A DNA stretch of 64,000 bases. Origin: Paenibacillus tyrphae (GTDB lineage Bacteria; Bacillota; Bacilli; Paenibacillales; NBRC-103111). This document shows, in pieces, positions 15,711-23,827 of this stretch. The stretch is from positions 62,001-126,000 of the forward strand of contig NZ_BSDJ01000011.1 of assembly GCF_027925525.1 (NCBI RefSeq), written 5' to 3'. The notes under the pieces are model-generated. The model was not told the origin of the DNA. It saw only the letters and a program-made list of their open reading frames with translations, and did no database searches. Each line of letters begins with the position of its first letter. Positions within the stretch are counted from its first letter, which is position 1. The position numbers were made by a program, and so were the translations under genes.

Positions 15711-16387
15711 CGTCATTCGCTCCCGGCTGCGTATTTTGGCTTAAACTAAATCTACCAAGCTCTGTCTTTGATTGCAACTGCACAGAGAGTTGCTTTTATG
15801 GAAAGATGGGGCTCGATAACGCTCTTCGTTTATTAGGCAATAGGACTTGAGCCTGTCGTTCTATGTTGTTGAAATTGTGGAGAAAAGTAATTTCATGCTA
15901 GATCATGGGCTATATTGTAATTTTTTAAGTAATATATTATTATTACTATATATTTACTATTGATATAATTCCAAGTACTATGAGTGGATTACATAGTCCT
16001 GCTATGATCCTTCGGTATGCGATCATTTTAACGCAATCGCTTACATCAAGTTCCCCGCATCGCGCCATATATTTCGAAAGCTACCGGACACAGAGACATG
16101 CTCAAAGTGTCCGTTCCTCTACTTGACTCTTTCAATTCTACCGACACCTAGATCGAACATGGATGACATTCGCGGAATATCGGCATATATAGACTCTTTA
16201 CGAGTTTATATAAAACCATGGGATAGAAAGGAGGATAGGCAATACTTACAAGAGCTTCCACACACGGGATCACAGCTATATTTTAGGTGGAGAGGAGGTT
16301 TGATCGAGCTGACAATTGCGAACGATTGAAAGGGTAATGCCTGATCGTAATATTCTTACCGACCCCAAAAATAAGGAGGTAACATAT
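15711..16387. other. Long regulatory region upstream of the first LPMO gene
   Basis: About 680 bases without a supported gene. AT-rich DNA at 15900-15970 includes TTGTAA (15915-15920) and TATTAT (15938-15943) 17 bases apart, a plausible promoter. A cre-like site lies at 16032-16045 and a 10-bp hairpin at 16187-16211. From 16129 the sequence is the 5' part of the duplicated unit; the leader at 16218-16387 has a close copy before the second LPMO gene. Confidence 0.6.
16032..16045 (-). promoter_or_regulatory. Candidate CcpA cre site
   Basis: The minus strand reads TGTAAGCGATTGCG, matching 12 of 14 positions of the TGWAANCGNTNWCA consensus. It lies between the candidate LPMO promoter and the leader, so it could mediate glucose repression of chitin genes. 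Sequence match only. Confidence 0.4.
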
Positions 16388-17734
16388 ATGATACAGCTTC
16401 GTTTATCCCACCATTCCCTATCCAAATTGATCGTTGCCAGCGGCATGATGCTGCTGATGGCCGTTATCATGCTGCTGTTCTCGGACCGGGCTTCTGCCCA
16501 TGGCTATGTTGAATCACCGGGCAGCCGCGCCTCTTTGTGCAAGCTGGGGCAAAATAAGAACTGCGGAGCGATTATTTATGAGCCGCAAAGTCTGGAAGCG
16601 CCGAAAGGGTTTCCGCAGTCCGGGCCTGCCGACGGCAAAATCGCCAGCGCCGCCGGAGCTTTTCCGGAGCTTGACCAGCAGTCCGCTACACGTTGGAGTA
16701 AGGTACCGATGACGGCAGGAACGAAAACGTTTACATGGAAGTTGACTGCTGCTCATGCGACATCCACCTGGAAGTATTACATGACGAAGCAAAACTGGGA
16801 TCAGAACGCCCCGCTTAGCCGGGCTTCGTTCGATCTCACGCCGTTCTGCTCGGTAAACTACGGCGGAAAGCAGCCTCCGAACACTTATTCCGATACGTGC
16901 AACGTCCCAAGCCGGACCGGTTATCAAGTCATTCTGGCAGTCTGGGAAATTGCAGACACGGCCAATGCCTTCTATAATGTCATCGACGTCAACTTCGGAG
17001 GGGATCCTTCGGATAATCAGCCTCCTACCGCACCGGCGGGTTTAAGCGCTTCCAACCTTACAGCCACGAGCGTATCGCTGGCATGGAACGCATCGAGCGA
17101 TAACGTCGGAGTGTCCGGCTACAAAATTTTTAACGGCTCGACGCAGATTGCCGCCGTCTCCGGTTCGACTTTAAATTACAACGTCACGGGGCTGACCTCG
17201 AATACGTCCTATACATTTACGGTTCGTGCCGAGGATGCCGCAGGCAACGTCTCCGGCGCGAGCAACGCCGTCACAGTTACGACTCCGGCCGTACCTGTAG
17301 ACAATGAGGCGCCTACGGCTCCGACCGGCTTGCATGTGATGGGCACTCCGACTTCCTCCAGCGTTCACCTGATGTGGAGCGCATCGACGGATAATGTCGG
17401 GGTAACGGGCTACCGGGTATATCGTGGAACCACGTTAGTGACCACGGTTTCGGGGACGGCGCTCGAATATACGGTCACGGGGTTGACGCCTGATACGTCC
17501 TATACGTTTACGGTTCGCGCGGTTGACGCCGCCGGCAACGTATCGGCCGACAGCAATGCCATCAATGCCAAGACGGCTTCCGGTCCGGCGGTTTCCGAAT
17601 GGGCGCCGAACACGGCGTATACGGTAGGCACGCTTGTCACGTACAACGGCAAAACGTACGAATGCCGTCAGGCCCACACCTCGCTGGTCGGCTGGGAGCC
17701 GTCCAACGCAGCTTCGTTGTGGTTGCTGAAGTAA
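16388..17734 (+). CDS. Secreted AA10 LPMO with two FnIII domains and CBM5/12 (copy 1)
   Basis: 448 residues. The Sec signal peptide (1-37) ends ASA, leaving His38 as the mature N-terminus, as required for the copper histidine brace. The second brace His is His123 in the [11 protein letters not shown] region, and an aromatic/Phe axial residue is present in [11 protein letters not shown]. Domains: AA10 about 38-205, FnIII about 213-297 and 303-390, CBM5/12-type chitin-binding module about 400-448 ([20 protein letters not shown]). The enzyme oxidatively cleaves chitin, or possibly cellulose, outside the cell. AAGGAGG lies just before ATG 16388; longer upstream frames only read through the leader. 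Confidence 0.93.
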   Translation: MIQLRLSHHSLSKLIVASGMMLLMAVIMLLFSDRASAHGYVESPGSRASLCKLGQNKNCGAIIYEPQSLEAPKGFPQSGPADGKIASAAGAFPELDQQSATRWSKVPMTAGTKTFTWKLTAAHATSTWKYYMTKQNWDQNAPLSRASFDLTPFCSVNYGGKQPPNTYSDTCNVPSRTGYQVILAVWEIADTANAFYNVIDVNFGGDPSDNQPPTAPAGLSASNLTATSVSLAWNASSDNVGVSGYKIFNGSTQIAAVSGSTLNYNVTGLTSNTSYTFTVRAEDAAGNVSGASNAVTVTTPAVPVDNEAPTAPTGLHVMGTPTSSSVHLMWSASTDNVGVTGYRVYRGTTLVTTVSGTALEYTVTGLTPDTSYTFTVRAVDAAGNVSADSNAINAKTASGPAVSEWAPNTAYTVGTLVTYNGKTYECRQAHTSLVGWEPSNAASLWLLK

Positions 17735-17742
17735 TCGGAAAC

Positions 17743-17974
17743 CTTTCAATTCTACCCGACAGCAAGACTGAACATGGATGGCATTATGGGTTTAAATAAA
17801 AACATGGGATAGAAAGGAGGATAGGCAATACTTACAAGAAATTACGCAAATGGGATCACAGCTATAATTTAGGTGGAGAGGAGGTTTGAATCGAACGGAT
17901 AATTGCGAACGATTGAAAGGGTAATGCCTGATCGTAGTGTCCTTACCGCCCCCCAAAATAAGGAGGTAACATAT
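17743..17974 (+). promoter_or_regulatory. Duplicated leader of LPMO copy 2
   Basis: This leader closely matches 16129-16387 but lacks the 10-bp hairpin seen before copy 1. Conserved elements include AAAGGAGGATAGGCAATAC, AGGTGGAGAGGAGG and the gene's own AAGGAGG. AGGCAATAC and the later GTAATGCCT are inverted over 8 of 9 bases, suggesting that the leader can fold around the middle purine-rich tract. No named riboswitch was recognised. Confidence 0.55.
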
Positions 17975-19324
17975 ATGATACAGCTTCGTTTACCCCACCA
18001 TTCTCTATTCAAACTACTCGTTGCCAGCGGCATGATGCTGCTGATGGCCGTAGTCATGCTGCTGTTCTCGGACCGGGCTTTCGCCCATGGTTATGTCGAA
18101 TCGCCCGGCAGCCGCGGCTATTTGTGCAGTCTGGGGCAAAACAAGAACTGCGGGGAGATTATTTACGAACCGTACAGCCTGGAAGGACTGAAAGGGTTTC
18201 CGCAGGCCGGGCCTGCCGACGGCAAAATCGCCAGCGCCGCAGTGGGGAGATTTTCGGAGCTTGATCAGCAATCGGCTACACGTTGGAGTAAGGTACCGAT
18301 GACGGCAGGAACGAAAACGTTTTCATGGGTTCTTAAAGTCCCTCATGCGACATCCAGCTGGAAGTATTACATTACGAAGCAAAACTGGGATCAGAACGCC
18401 CCGCTCAGCCGGGCATCGTTCGACCTCACGCCGTTCTGTTCGGTAAATTATGGCGGAAAGATGCCTCCTAAGACGTATTCCGATACGTGCAACGTTCCTA
18501 GCCGGACCGGATATCAAGTCATTCTGGCAGTCTGGGAAATTGCCGACACGGCCAATGCGTTCTATAATGTCATCGACGTCAACTTCGGAGGGGATCCTTC
18601 GGATAATCAGCCTCCTACCGCACCGGCGGGTTTAAGCGCTTCCAACCTTACAGCCACGAGCGTATCGCTGGCATGGAACGCATCGAGCGATAACGTCGGA
18701 GTGTCCGGCTACAAAATTTTTAACGGCTCGACGCAGATTGCCGCCGTCTCCGGTTCGACTTTAAATTACAACGTCACGGGGCTGACCTCGAATACGTCCT
18801 ATACATTTACGGTTCGTGCCGAGGATGCCGCAGGCAACGTCTCCGGCGCGAGCAACGCCGTCACAGTTACGACTCCGGCCGTACCTGTAGACAATGAGGC
18901 GCCTACGGCTCCGACCGGCTTGCATGTGATGGGCACTCCGACTTCCTCCAGCGTTCACCTGATGTGGAGCGCATCGACGGATAATGTCGGGGTAACGGGC
19001 TACCGGGTATATCGTGGAACCACGTTAGTGACCACGGTTTCGGGGACGGCGCTCGAATATACGGTCACGGGGTTGACGCCTGATACGTCCTATACGTTTA
19101 CGGTTCGCGCAATTGACGCCGCCGGCAACGTATCGGCCGACAGCAACGCTGTAAATGCCAAGACGGCTTCCGGTCCGGCGGTTTCCGCATGGGCGCCGAA
19201 TGTGGCGTATACGGTAGGCACGCTTGTCACGTACAACGGCAAAACGTACGAGTGCCGTCAGGCCCACACCTCGCTGGTCGGCTGGGAGCCGTCCAACGCA
19301 GCTTCGTTGTGGTTGCTGAAGTAA
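17975..19324 (+). CDS. Secreted AA10 LPMO with two FnIII domains and CBM5/12 (copy 2)
   Basis: 449 residues with the same architecture as copy 1. The signal peptide ends AFA before His38; the second copper His is His124 (KVPHATSSWKYY). The AA10 domain has several substitutions against copy 1 (GYLCSLGQNK for [22 protein letters not shown] for [20 protein letters not shown] for TAAHATST), whereas the FnIII region is identical. Substrate-facing differences could separate the two enzymes' preferences (inference). AAGGAGG lies before ATG 17975. The gene may be read with copy 1 because only copy 2 has a terminator. Confidence 0.93.
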   Translation: MIQLRLPHHSLFKLLVASGMMLLMAVVMLLFSDRAFAHGYVESPGSRGYLCSLGQNKNCGEIIYEPYSLEGLKGFPQAGPADGKIASAAVGRFSELDQQSATRWSKVPMTAGTKTFSWVLKVPHATSSWKYYITKQNWDQNAPLSRASFDLTPFCSVNYGGKMPPKTYSDTCNVPSRTGYQVILAVWEIADTANAFYNVIDVNFGGDPSDNQPPTAPAGLSASNLTATSVSLAWNASSDNVGVSGYKIFNGSTQIAAVSGSTLNYNVTGLTSNTSYTFTVRAEDAAGNVSGASNAVTVTTPAVPVDNEAPTAPTGLHVMGTPTSSSVHLMWSASTDNVGVTGYRVYRGTTLVTTVSGTALEYTVTGLTPDTSYTFTVRAIDAAGNVSADSNAVNAKTASGPAVSAWAPNVAYTVGTLVTYNGKTYECRQAHTSLVGWEPSNAASLWLLK

Positions 19325-19345
19325 TCGGACAAGATTTCTTAACAG

Positions 19346-19388
19346 GGATAGTTTGTCAGAGTCAACCTCTGACGGGCTATCCTTTTTC
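19346..19388 (+). terminator. Terminator after LPMO copy 2
   Basis: GGATAG and GTCAGAG (19346-19361) pair with CTCTGAC and CTATCC (19367-19382) across a 3-base bulge on each side, followed by TTTTTC. Strong intrinsic terminator. Confidence 0.9.
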
Positions 19389-19479
19389 AATTTAACGAAA
19401 CATCGTTAACAAAAAGAAGTTCCTCACCGATAAATGTAAATAAGGAGATTATTGGATAACTTATATAGGAGATATTGAA

Positions 19480-20166
19480 ATGACGCATATTTCCATTTCT
19501 GTCGGCAGAGCTCAGCCTAAACCATCCACAACAACCCTCATGTCCGAATATGATAGGCGAATTCAAGCTTTGCTAAAGCAAAAAGGCCGAATTGAAGAAG
19601 AACAGGCCAAAGTAAAGGCAAGTCAAGAGCTGGATAGCAAAATAAAAGCGGAACGATTGAAGTCCTTGACAACGGAACAGCAAACGATCGAAGCTCAAAT
19701 CGCGCAAATTCGAATGGAGCAAGCCCAAAACCGTAAAAACGGTGTTTCGCCAAGCGCGGAATCCCGAGACCCGAAACCGGGCCGTTTATCCGATACTTCC
19801 ATGAAGGACATTGTCCGAGCCGACTCCTTGCACGGACAGCTCAAGAAGATGACCCAGGTTCGAGGCGAATTGGAAGCGGCAGCGAACAATTTGCAGTCGG
19901 AAGTCAGACTGGGCAGACTACAGTTTGAATTAGGACCGGCTAACGACAGCGGGAGAGGACAGATGCTGGAAAACGCCGAGCAGTCGGTATTTAAGCCGAA
20001 ATTGGAGCAAGAAACGGCTTTAAAAGCCCAAATTGCCGGCTTGGACGGGAAAATCGGGGAAACGATGGCCGAAGCGCAAAAAACTGACCGAAAGAAGGAA
20101 GAGACCGACAAAGCGGAAGACGGTACCGGCCCGAGACCGTTGCGCCGAATCGGGACCGAAGCTTGA
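19480..20166 (+). CDS. Coiled-coil protein of unknown function
   Basis: 228 residues, highly charged, no signal peptide. Residues about 20-85 (MSEYDRRIQALLKQKGRIEE onward, Gln/Glu/Lys-rich) and about 115-205 are predicted long helices of coiled-coil type, with a Pro/Gly/Ser-rich linker near 88-105. It loosely recalls FlxA-like and other small coiled-coil proteins, but I make no family call. AGGAG lies 8-9 bases before ATG 19480, and a strong terminator follows. It is a single-gene unit between the LPMO pair and the YolD-like cluster. Confidence 0.75.
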   Translation: MTHISISVGRAQPKPSTTTLMSEYDRRIQALLKQKGRIEEEQAKVKASQELDSKIKAERLKSLTTEQQTIEAQIAQIRMEQAQNRKNGVSPSAESRDPKPGRLSDTSMKDIVRADSLHGQLKKMTQVRGELEAAANNLQSEVRLGRLQFELGPANDSGRGQMLENAEQSVFKPKLEQETALKAQIAGLDGKIGETMAEAQKTDRKKEETDKAEDGTGPRPLRRIGTEA

Positions 20167-20291
20167 GCGAGGCGGGTGAGCTGATCCGGAAGCCCGAGGA
20201 ACCGGGCACAAGCCGCAGTCAAGAGCAAGGGACAGGGCTGCATTGCAAGAGAATCGATGTCCGGATTTGAAACGATATAGGAACATTCAGA

Positions 20292-20322
20292 CAAAAAGCG
20301 CCTACTGGGTGCTTTTTGTTTT
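20292..20322 (+). terminator. Terminator of the coiled-coil gene
   Basis: CAAAAAGCGCC (20292-20302) pairs with GGTGCTTTTTG (20308-20318) over 11 bases with one wobble, followed by TTTT. Confidence 0.85.
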
Positions 20323-20446
20323 GGACAAGGTCGACTTGCGCTCGGGACCCATTTCCTACTATCGATGCTTCGGTTTCGCAACCTCGTTATCTCCTCTTCG
20401 ATGTGCATCATTATGCTGTATTATCCAGTATAAACCAAATGGACTA

Positions 20447-20491
20447 TTGCGTGTTCGCATTTTGTTCGTATATAATACAAACAAATGTTCT
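20447..20491 (+). promoter_or_regulatory. Promoter with a LexA-like site
   Basis: TTGCGT (20447-20452) and TATAAT (20471-20476) are 18 bases apart. CAAACAAATGTTCT (20478-20491) directly follows and matches 11 of 14 positions of the Bacillus LexA box CGAACATATGTTCG. The position over the start site would suit repression; the match is imperfect, so SOS control is only suggested. Confidence 0.5.
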
Positions 20492-20509
20492 TATTTGGAG
20501 GCGAACGTA

Positions 20510-20710
20510 ATGGAAAGATACATTGGCCATATCATTGAAGTTATTTATTTGGATATCGACAATAAGACCAAGCAGCGGAGAATTGAGGTCTTGATGGTTG
20601 AGAATGGTCTCGTCAAAGCGTTTTGTCATCAACGGCAAGCGCTGCGGATAATTCGGATCGAAAATATTTTAGCTGTGAAGCAGGTTTCCGTATCATCGAG
20701 GGTATCATGA
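20510..20710 (+). CDS. Stand-alone mini WYL-like protein
   Basis: 66 residues: GHIIEVIYLDIDNKTKQRRI, then VKAFCHQRQALRIIRIENIL. This follows the core of WYL domains (strand, basic turn, R-x-I-E-V strand, then AYCH/AFCH-x-R and F/I-R-I-E-x-I). WYL domains are ligand-sensing modules usually fused to a winged helix; here the module is free-standing, and a small winged-helix-like gene follows 112 bases downstream. GGAGG lies 8 bases before ATG 20510. The family call rests on motif recognition. Confidence 0.65.
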   Translation: MERYIGHIIEVIYLDIDNKTKQRRIEVLMVENGLVKAFCHQRQALRIIRIENILAVKQVSVSSRVS

Positions 20711-20822
20711 GCTGACGCAAAGCCGGTCCGGCAGACCGGCGAAATCAGATCTATAGAAGCAGAATTAAGACGTAAATGGCAGCTAATTCAGCTCGCAGAC
20801 GTGACCGAGGTGGAATTTATTG

Positions 20823-21038
20823 ATGACAGATGTTGAAAAGAAAGTGCTTCGAATCTTATGGAATCTATACAAAACAGCTTGGGTAAGGCCTGATGTCAAA
20901 AGGATTTCTTGGTTATCCGGGCGTACGGTGGAGCAACTGCGAAAAATTGTATTTTGCCTCGTCAAGGACGGTTACGTAGAAGTTCGCAGGGACGAGCTTC
21001 GGGTCATACAAGGCTTAGAGCAAGGGGCACCGCAATAG
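20823..21038 (+). CDS. Small winged-helix-like protein
   Basis: 71 residues, basic, helical: KKVLRILWNLYKTAW, then a turn and SGRTVEQLRKIVFCLVKDGY with a short wing VEVRRDELRVIQG. This looks like a compact winged-helix DNA-binding fold, but I cannot name the family. GAGGTGG lies 9 bases before ATG 20823; TTG 20820 is an alternative. It sits between the mini-WYL and YolD-like genes in the same direction. Confidence 0.65.
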   Translation: MTDVEKKVLRILWNLYKTAWVRPDVKRISWLSGRTVEQLRKIVFCLVKDGYVEVRRDELRVIQGLEQGAPQ

Positions 21039-21081
21039 ACGGTAATGGATTGAAGATGAATTTGAAGAGGAGAGGGAAATC

Positions 21082-21351
21082 ATGATAGGCTTACCGACGT
21101 TAAGCAAGAAACACGCTGCGCAACGTCCGACAAGAGACGAATTTGAATTGGAGGAGCTGGGAAACCAATTGTTCGAGGCTCGTGAAGAGGGGGCCGAGAT
21201 TTTTTTGACCGTATGGGGAATGGACGAGCAGGTGCGGGGACGAATCAGCAACATGGACCCGCGAACCCGGCTGGTACATGTAGAGTGTGACGGCGATACG
21301 CTGAAAGTTCCTTATTTGGATATCATGAATGTGGAGAGCCCAAGGGATTGA
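21082..21351 (+). CDS. YolD-like protein
   Basis: 89 residues. The C-terminal part IFLTVWGMDEQVRGRISNMD followed by TRLVHVECDGDTLKVPYLDI matches the YolD-like small beta-barrel family, usually encoded beside UvrX/YqjW Y-family polymerases. Here it lies 13 kb from the polymerase at 6.8-8.1 kb. YolD proteins are thought to modulate the polymerase, but the mechanism is not established. The start at 21082 has an AGAGGAG-like ribosome binding site. The terminator stem overlaps its last codons. Confidence 0.75.
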   Translation: MIGLPTLSKKHAAQRPTRDEFELEELGNQLFEAREEGAEIFLTVWGMDEQVRGRISNMDPRTRLVHVECDGDTLKVPYLDIMNVESPRD

Positions 21352-21366
21352 TCCTTGGGCTTTTCG
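21337..21366 (+). terminator. Terminator of the YolD-like gene
   Basis: AGCCCAAGG (21337-21345) pairs perfectly with CCTTGGGCT (21353-21361), then TTTTCG. The upstream arm lies inside the YolD coding end. Confidence 0.85.
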
Positions 21367-21385
21367 TCTATAAAAAAACGGTCCG

Positions 21386-22639
21386 CTAAGCGATCGATGA
21401 CTTGCCGGCCTCTCGAACCGATGCCCGCATTTTTTTATCGGAAGGAAGAAAGATCGTCAACAAACCGATCAATGGAAGATAGGCGCAGCAATAAATCACG
21501 AAGTCAATGCTGGTCGAATCGGCAAGATTGCCCAAGATGGCCGAGCCAATTCCTCCTAAGCCAAAAGCCAGCCCAAAGAAAATCCCGGAAACCAGTCCAA
21601 TTTTTCCTGGCAGCAGGTCATTTGCGTAGACCATAATGACGGAGAAAGAGGAGGCCAGGATCATGCCCGCCATAAAAATCCAGATCACGGAAAAGGTCAG
21701 GTTCGAATACGGAAGCAGCAGTGAGAAGGGGGCCGTTCCCAAAATGGAGAACCAAATCAAGCTGAGCTTGCTAAAACGATCGGCCAGCAAACCGCCGAGC
21801 ATCAGCCCGATTACGTTCGCTGCCAGAAAAACAAACAGAATAATTTGTGCCTGAGCCATGGAAACGCCGAAACGATCGATAGCGAAAAAAGCGTAGTAGC
21901 TGCTGATGGCGGCGACATATAAATTTTTAGAAAAGACGAGAATCATGAGAATGGTAATGGCAAGGATGACGTACCCTTTTGAAACGGTTGGAGCCATCGG
22001 GCCGGCCTCCCGGGGAGCCTCCGTCTTCTTCGCAGGAGACAGCCGCCTTCCATACCAGCCGGCGACATAAAACTGCGCGATGAATCCGATGCAAACCAGA
22101 ATGGCCAGCCAGACCACGCCTTGCTGCCCCGTGCGCACAAACAGGAACGCGGTGATGACAGGGGCAATAGCTTGCCCGATAAAGCCTCCGAACTGAAAAA
22201 TCGACGATGCCATGCCTTTCTTCGGACCGGCGGCGATGAAGGAAACGCGGGCCGACTCCGGATGAAATACGGCCGAGCCAAGGCCGATCAGCATAACGGC
22301 CAGTATCACGACCCAGAAGTGGGCGGCATAAGCCAAAGCAACGACCCCGATCAGCGTAAAGAGCATGCCGATGGGCAGCATTTTAGGCTTGGGCCGATTG
22401 TCGGTATAGATCCCGATAGCCGGTTGCATGACCGCCGCCGTTAAATTAATCATCAGTGAAATGAGACCGATCTGCGAGAAGTTGAGCGATAGCGAATCTT
22501 TGAGAATTGGAAAAAGAGACGGAACGATGAACTGAATCGTATCGTTCAGCAAATGAACCATGCTAATAATCAATAAAATGGGATAGATGGTTTTCATCGC
22601 ATCGGATGACGGATGAATCGTATTCGTTTTAGTTGCCAT
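21386..22639 (-). CDS. MFS exporter, fosmidomycin-resistance (Fsr) type
   Basis: 417 residues with about 12 transmembrane helices. The motifs GLGSAVFHPESARVSFIAAG and FQFGGFIGQAIAPV are characteristic of the Fsr branch of the major facilitator superfamily. ATG 22639 has GGGGAG 8 bases upstream; the frame extends to 22678 without support. A 19-bp Fur box lies about 100 bases upstream, so the gene should be iron-repressed. That makes export of a siderophore or metallophore, or metal-stress relief, more likely than antibiotic resistance alone (inference). Confidence 0.88.
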   Translation of the reverse strand: MATKTNTIHPSSDAMKTIYPILLIISMVHLLNDTIQFIVPSLFPILKDSLSLNFSQIGLISLMINLTAAVMQPAIGIYTDNRPKPKMLPIGMLFTLIGVVALAYAAHFWVVILAVMLIGLGSAVFHPESARVSFIAAGPKKGMASSIFQFGGFIGQAIAPVITAFLFVRTGQQGVVWLAILVCIGFIAQFYVAGWYGRRLSPAKKTEAPREAGPMAPTVSKGYVILAITILMILVFSKNLYVAAISSYYAFFAIDRFGVSMAQAQIILFVFLAANVIGLMLGGLLADRFSKLSLIWFSILGTAPFSLLLPYSNLTFSVIWIFMAGMILASSFSVIMVYANDLLPGKIGLVSGIFFGLAFGLGGIGSAILGNLADSTSIDFVIYCCAYLPLIGLLTIFLPSDKKMRASVREAGKSSIA

Positions 22640-22740
22640 GTCGTTTTCTCCCCACGAGTTTCTATATTTCGGATGCATCTCAAGAGTACTTCATTTTATC
22701 GTGAAGCCCCGGCGCTCCTCCTTTCGCAAAATCATCAAAC

Positions 22741-22759
22741 GATAATGATTATTATTATC
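22741..22759 (-). promoter_or_regulatory. Fur box upstream of the MFS exporter gene
   Basis: GATAATGATTATTATTATC matches 17 of 19 positions of the classic Fur box GATAATGATAATCATTATC. The overlapping TGATTATTATTATCA matches 14 of 15 positions of the Bacillus 7-1-7 Fur/PerR/Zur-type motif. Fur is the best fit, but PerR or Zur cannot be excluded from one site. Confidence 0.75.
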
Positions 22760-22942
22760 AATACAAATTTGTTAGCCAACCCCTTTCCTGACCAAGTAGG
22801 GTGATTTAACCCTCTGAAATAATATACATATGCAATATATCACATATTAATGTCTTGTCTATAATGTGTCAACTCTTTCTTTCCAAGTATTTTTCTTGTA
22901 ATGTTAGGGGGGAAATTCGATTTGCATTGTTCGGGCAAATTG

Positions 22943-22959
22943 CGATATATTAAATATCG
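22943..22959 (+). promoter_or_regulatory. Candidate operator of the GntR gene
   Basis: CGATAT (22943-22948) and ATATCG (22954-22959) form a perfect inverted repeat with a 5-base spacer, about 30 bases before the GntR ATG. Likely an autoregulatory site (inference). Confidence 0.45.
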
Positions 22960-22989
22960 AAATATTGCCTGCCAAGAGGTGAGACTCCT

Positions 22990-23655
22990 ATGCCTATTCC
23001 AAAGGACTATTTAACACCCGTCCGTTTATCCGCAAAAGATAAAACTTTGGCTCAACTCCAGAAATGGATCATCGAAGGAACCATGCAGCCGGATGAAAAA
23101 TTAAACGATGCGGAAATCTCCGCAGCTCTCGGTGTAAGCAGAACGCCTGTAAGAGAGGCTTTGCAGATCCTTGAAATGCAGGGACTCGTTCAAATGTTCC
23201 CCGGCAAAGATACGAGGGTAACGACAATCGACAAAGCGAATATTTTAAAATTGTACCCGACCCTTGCGGCCCTGCATGCGCTAGCTGCCGAAACCGCCGC
23301 CCGACTAATTCAGCCGGAGCAGGTTCGGCAATTGCATGAATTAAACGACTCCTTTGCCAAGTACGTTGAAGACAATGATTTGTATCAGGCGGTCGAGTAC
23401 GACGAGAAGTTTCATAACATGATCGTTGATATTTCGGACAATCCGTACATCGTTTCTTTCAGTTCATCCTTACAAATGCATATTCGGCGGTATAAGTACA
23501 TTTTTCTAAAACGGCCGCTTGGAGAATCACAAGCCGCTGCCCATGAACACCGGGAAATTATCGGCGCATTGGAAGCGCATGATTCCGAAGGGGCCGCACA
23601 TTTCATGAAAAAGAATTTGTTAAGACCTTTGGAGCAGATTCAGCAAATTCTTTGA
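22990..23655 (+). CDS. GntR-family regulator (FadR/FCD subgroup)
   Basis: 221 residues. The N-terminal winged helix has LNDAEISAALGVSRTPVREALQILEMQGLV at about 40-68, with the GntR hallmark SRTPVREAL. The C-terminal all-helical FCD domain (about 85-215) carries D/H metal-ligand candidates (YDEKFHNMIV, HEHREII). FCD-type regulators sense small carboxylates or sugar acids. AAGAGGTGA precedes ATG 22990. It is divergent from the Fur-controlled MFS gene and has its own terminator; its target is unknown. Confidence 0.9.
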   Translation: MPIPKDYLTPVRLSAKDKTLAQLQKWIIEGTMQPDEKLNDAEISAALGVSRTPVREALQILEMQGLVQMFPGKDTRVTTIDKANILKLYPTLAALHALAAETAARLIQPEQVRQLHELNDSFAKYVEDNDLYQAVEYDEKFHNMIVDISDNPYIVSFSSSLQMHIRRYKYIFLKRPLGESQAAAHEHREIIGALEAHDSEGAAHFMKKNLLRPLEQIQQIL

Positions 23656-23672
23656 CAAAAGGTACAAAAAGA

Positions 23673-23717
23673 AAAAAGCTCAGGAAACTCGACGATACGA
23701 GGTTTCTTGAGCTTTTT
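23673..23717 (+). terminator. Terminator after the GntR gene
   Basis: A roughly 18-bp, nearly perfect stem (23673-23691 with 23698-23717) flanked by A and T runs ends the GntR gene and could work in both directions. Confidence 0.9.
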
Positions 23718-23827
23718 GTATAGATTTCGATTCGTTTCCAGGAGACGAAATTTTTTACATAATGTCGAATTTGTGGAGCTCTATGAGTTCGTGATACGAT
23801 GTGTAAAAAATGTAAAGGAGACAGGCC

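Larger units (their letters stand above)
16129..19325 (+). repeat. Tandem duplication of a 1.6-kb LPMO unit
   Basis: The unit beginning CTTTCAATTCTACC at 16129 recurs at 17743, directly after the first gene's stop. Each unit carries a leader, an LPMO gene and its stop. Bases 16970-17520 and 18560-19110 are identical on direct reading (551 bases), while the catalytic-domain parts differ at many sites. Only the second copy is followed by a terminator. Confidence 0.92.
20167..20509. other. Gene-free stretch with a terminator and a promoter
   Basis: Contains the terminator at 20292-20322 and a promoter with an overlapping LexA-like site at 20447-20491. No further gene is supported. Confidence 0.55.
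22640..22989. other. AT-rich divergent intergenic region
   Basis: 350 bases between the MFS gene and the GntR gene. It holds the Fur box (22741-22759) on the MFS side and a CGATAT-N5-ATATCG palindrome (22943-22959) on the GntR side. No gene is supported. Confidence 0.6.

Noticed and set aside
16218..16387. c-di-GMP (GEMM) riboswitch in the LPMO leader
   Set aside because: Considered because Vibrio gbpA uses one, but the conserved GEMM core and tetraloop receptor motifs are not present.
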